Positions 1-64,000 of a DNA stretch of 64,000 nt are shown here, piece by piece. The notes under the pieces are model-generated. The model was not told the DNA's origin and did no database searches. It saw nothing but the letters and a program-made list of their open reading frames with translations. The DNA comes from Antilocapra americana (Eukaryota > Chordata > Mammalia > Artiodactyla > Antilocapridae). The position numbers were made by a program, and so were the translations under genes. Location of the stretch: contig ML662449.1 in NCBI GenBank assembly GCA_007570785.1, forward strand, positions 14,840,491-14,904,490. Direction: 5' to 3'. Numbering within the stretch: position 1 is the stretch's first letter; each line of letters opens with the position of its first letter.

Positions 1-125
1 TAGCTGTAGCACGTGAGATCCTTAGTTGCAGCACTTGAGCCTATGGGATCTAGTTCCCTGAATGAGACTTGAACCTGTGTCCCCTGCACTGAAGACAGAT
101 TCTTACCCACTGGACCACCAGAGAC
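1..125 (-). mobile_element. CHR-type tRNA-Glu SINE, cut by the window edge
   Basis: It contains gcctatgggatctagttccc and ccactggaccaccagaga, the complement of a CHR SINE. The left end lies outside the window. Confidence 0.75.
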
Positions 126-129
126 GTTC

Positions 130-1690
130 TGGTTTTATTAATTTTTAAAAATTGGTTTCCTGATCTGTATTTTATTATCTGTGTCCTTACCTTTATTATT
201 TTCCTTATTTTAGTTTTGGGTTTAGTTTATTATTCTAGTTCCCTAAGTGTTAAAGTTAGGTTGTTGATAATATGAGATCTTTTAAAGTTTACATTTAATA
301 AATTTCCTTCTGTGCAGTGGAATGTCAACATTTCCTTTTCTTGCTTTCATGATTAGTTTACTGTCTTTGGCTTTTAGCAGTTTGATTATAATATGTCTTG
401 GGATAACTCAGCTCTTACTAGGAGTTTTGAAAATTTTGAATATGTGAACTTGTATCTTTCCTCAAGTTGAGAAGGTTTTAGCCATTAGTCTTTAAATATA
501 CATTGTGTACATTTTTTTTTTTTCCCTGTGAGATTTCTACTATTATATTGGTAGACTGGATGGTGTTCCACAGGTCCCTTAGACTCGGTTCACTCTTCCT
601 CATTCTTTTTCTTTCTATTCTTTAGACTCAGTAATTTCAGTTGTCCTATTTTCAAGTTTGTTTATTGCTCTGCTTGCTCAGATCTGCTTTTGAGGTTCTG
701 TAGTATATTTTTTATTTCAATTATTTTACTTTTTAGCATTTCTCTTGAGTCCTTTTTATGATTTATGTCTTCAGTGATATTCTCATTTTGTTCAGGCAAT
801 ATTTTCCTGTCTTTACTCTTTTCCTTTAACTCCTTTAACATTAAGATGTTTCAGGATCTTTTGTCTAGTAATTTCTTTGGGTTTGCATTCTATGTGATGG
901 TACTTTTGAAATGATTTATTTTATTCATTTGAATGTGCCATCTTTTCCTGTTTCTTTTTATATTTTGTGTTGGTTTTCTTCTCTTTGTTTTTGGTTGTAA
1001 ACAGTGTGAATTTTACAATATGGTAACTTTGGAAAAGAGATTGTCTTCCTTTTTCAGAGTTTGTTCTTTTCTGATTGTTTTTGGGCTAAAGATCAATCTA
1101 ATGTGAAACCTTATGGCCTTTTCAGGTTTTTTTCTGAGCCTGTGTCTTTCCCTGACAATGTGTAGTACCTTTCTAAATTCTTCTACATATTCATTTGTTG
1201 AGCATCCAAAAAAAAAAAAAAAAATCCTGGTGTGACTCCTTTAATTCTTCCAGTAGACACTTCACCTTATTTGTGTTGAAACAATGGCAGTTAACCTGTC
1301 TGCCTACACTTCAGCCATCCAATGTAGTGATCTGAGTTCAGAACACAGCAATTTATTATTTGGAGCACAAGATCATTATTGCCCACCCATGGCTCCAAAA
1401 ACAATACCAGTGTCACATTGCTGACCCCAGTTTCTTGCCATAGCATCAAGGACTGGGAAATGGGTATCTGCTATGACTCTGAAGGCGAAAAATGGCCAGC
1501 ATTAACAACAGTTTACCAGCCAAGTTTTCCTTCGGGAACGTAAAGAGTTCAGATTGGCAACTCCAGAGTTTTGGAATAGTTAAAGCAGACAGTCTCTGTA
1601 GTACAGTTGCTTTTTATGTACGGAGATGGATTCCTGGCACTTTCTGTTCTCCCATCTTTCTTGACATCCTTTTCCTGTCTTTTCTTTTCA
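130..1690 (-). mobile_element. Old L1/HAL1-like LINE, antisense
   Basis: T-rich strand with ordered blocks found in old mammalian L1-class elements: caggtcccttagactcggtt, tttcagttgtcctattttca, gcttgctcagatctgctttt, atattctcattttgttcagg. An A17 run sits at about 1208. Coding content is decayed. Confidence 0.5.
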
Positions 1691-2726
1691 ATAACTAGTA
1701 AAGAGTCTGTGAACCAACTCCACACTGCTGTTTTTTACCCATAATTAAAGCTCTCAGTCTTAATATTTTCTCCTCACTTTTTGGATGTGATTTCATAATG
1801 TGCATATTGTAAAGAACCTTATGTGTCTTTTGCCTCAGTTACAGGATTATGTAATTATCTTTTAAGGGTCTTTATTATTTAAAAATAATCAAAATTATAT
1901 ATATTATGAAAATCCTGTTTTGTTAATCATTTAAGTTGTCACAAATCAAGTTTATTACACAGAATGTTTTTAATCACATTTTAATTAGTAACGGTATAAA
2001 TCTGACAGTTACTTGTTGACATAGAACAAGTATAAACTGTTAGTACAGTCTTAATATATAGAATCTTAATATATTAAAACTAATATTCTTAGATAAAATC
2101 TGTAAAATGGGCAGACTTATAACTGATGATTCACTTCTCAAAATCTAATGATGTTTTGGTCTTAAAGTTTTGCAATTGTGTAAGTAAACACTGTTGACTC
2201 AAATAGTAGATTGAAGTAGATAGGGTAGCTTATTAAAAGTCACCTCACCATAGAGGAATTTTTCCAATTTTATTTTACCTCTGTTTCAACATTAGGTTGT
2301 ATATATTTAGCCAGATAAGGCGATGCAGTACAGAAAAGTTTATATGATTTACACATGACAAATATGAAAGTCATTGTTTAAAATAGAAGAATCTACATTT
2401 TGTAATAATCTTTTAATGTACTGAAGGTAAATAGAATATGTTTTACCTTTGGAGTCCTAAAATTGAGTATTTCTGGCCTAGTCATATTTGTTGCATATAT
2501 TGATTTAGCAGTTAGCAGCCTTGTAGTTATAAAACATGCTTATTTTATTGACATTGTAATATTTAGTAGTCATATCTTTTTAAAAATTATATTTTCCATC
2601 ATATTTACCTAATTCTGTTAAAGGAGACTTTCCTGGTTTAGATTATGTAGCCTTTGACTATAAAGGGGTTTCTGTTTTGTACTTTAATAATGAACATGTT
2701 ATATAAATATAACCACTTAATATAAG

Positions 2727-2925
2727 AAATATAATCCAATCGATCTTTGATCAACACGGGGATTAGAGGTGTCAGTCCTCCGCACAGTCAAAAGTCCATA
2801 TATAACTTTACGATCAATCTTCAACAGTATGTGTGGAACATATCATTATTAGTTGGGGGAAAAAACCAACCTTGTATAACCAACACACTTCAAGCCTGTG
2901 TTGTTCAAGGGCCCATTATACACTT
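2727..2925. repeat. Tigger-type MITE (MER8-like)
   Basis: The left end (tgatcaacacggggattaga, cacagtcaaaagtccatata) and right end (aagcctgtgttgttcaaggg) match the ends of the 41.1-kb Tigger MITE, with much of the middle altered. Confidence 0.55.
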
Positions 2926-3413
2926 AAAAAATAATATTTATTTGGTTTTTTCTCCTAATTGTAATTTATTTTGTTTTATATTTCCTCCATTTTAATTTAC
3001 TATTTCTTTGTCTATTAGTGATATATTCCTAAATTGGAATTCTTTTTTTTTTTTATTGTTTTTGCCTTACAATGTCATGATATCACCATGGGTTTACATA
3101 TGCTCTGGAATTCTTTTTATACTTGGGACTTACAAATCACTTATTGTGGGCTTCCCTCTTGAGGTTAAAAAGTTGTGCTTGTGATTTGCTTGGATAAAGT
3201 GAAGTTCTGCTAAAGTATAATTTTATTTTCACAATTTTATGTACTGTAACTTATGGTATTTGTTAATTTGGTAATTAATATTTTGCTAGTATTAAACATA
3301 TTAGCATACCAGCCACTTTCTTTACTTTTAAACTTATATAACTTTTTGCTATCAGCTTATTTATTTATGCAGTATAATTATATTGGACTGTTGTCGCTAC
3401 TTTTATTTTCTAG

Positions 3414-64000
<60,587 letters not shown>

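Larger units (their letters stand above)
126..3413. other. Intron before w1
   Basis: 3.3 kb of intron: an old L1-class element to about 1690, then AT-rich unique sequence with a Tigger-like MITE near 2.75-2.92 kb and a T-run near 3042. No exon-like open stretch was seen. Confidence 0.6.

Overview
The window is mammalian nuclear DNA from a ruminant, most likely a bovid. The evidence is AT-rich introns with GT-AG splice sites, many Bov-tA/BOV-A SINEs and cetartiodactyl CHR-type tRNA-Glu SINEs, three pieces of the RTE-type LINE BovB, and older mammalian repeats (L1, L2, MIR, Tigger and hAT MITEs). The exact species cannot be settled from the sequence.

The whole window lies inside one gene on the + strand, USP34 (ubiquitin-specific peptidase 34). 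I could place 28 consecutive coding exons (numbered w1-w28) from 3414 to the right edge. Together they encode about 1,296 codons. Compared with the human protein as I remember it (about 3,546 residues), this is roughly residues 420-1715. Every junction has GT-AG ends and every exon length agrees with the reading frame. The catalytic USP domain, the promoter and both gene ends lie outside the window. The encoded part is the long helical N-terminal scaffold. It holds a Ser/acidic low-complexity region with an 11-His tract (w3-w6) and a stretch that looks like an internal ubiquitin-like fold (w16-w19).

Layout: 1-3413 is intron with old L1 and a Tigger MITE. 3414-8503 is a compact cluster of exons w1-w6, including a 36-nt microexon. 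8504-12913 is intron packed with nested L1/BovB/SINE. 12914-21204 holds w7-w10. 21205-28588 is a 7.4-kb intron with a 2.9-kb dead BovB. 28589-39529 holds w11-w17, and the intron after w11 carries an antisense SENP8 processed pseudogene. 39530-45747 is intron with an antisense RPL35A processed pseudogene. 45748-52507 holds w18-w23. 52508-57061 is intron with about 2.4 kb of antisense L1 ORF2. 57062-64000 holds w24-w28.

No bacterial features, CRISPR arrays, functional RNA genes, intact retroelements or second functional protein gene were seen. The most interesting items are the two antisense retrocopies (SENP8 and RPL35A), a 4-nt tandem splice donor beside the microexon, inverted SINE pairs that could fold into dsRNA around exons, a possible poison exon near 27.3 kb, and several layered transposon insertions.
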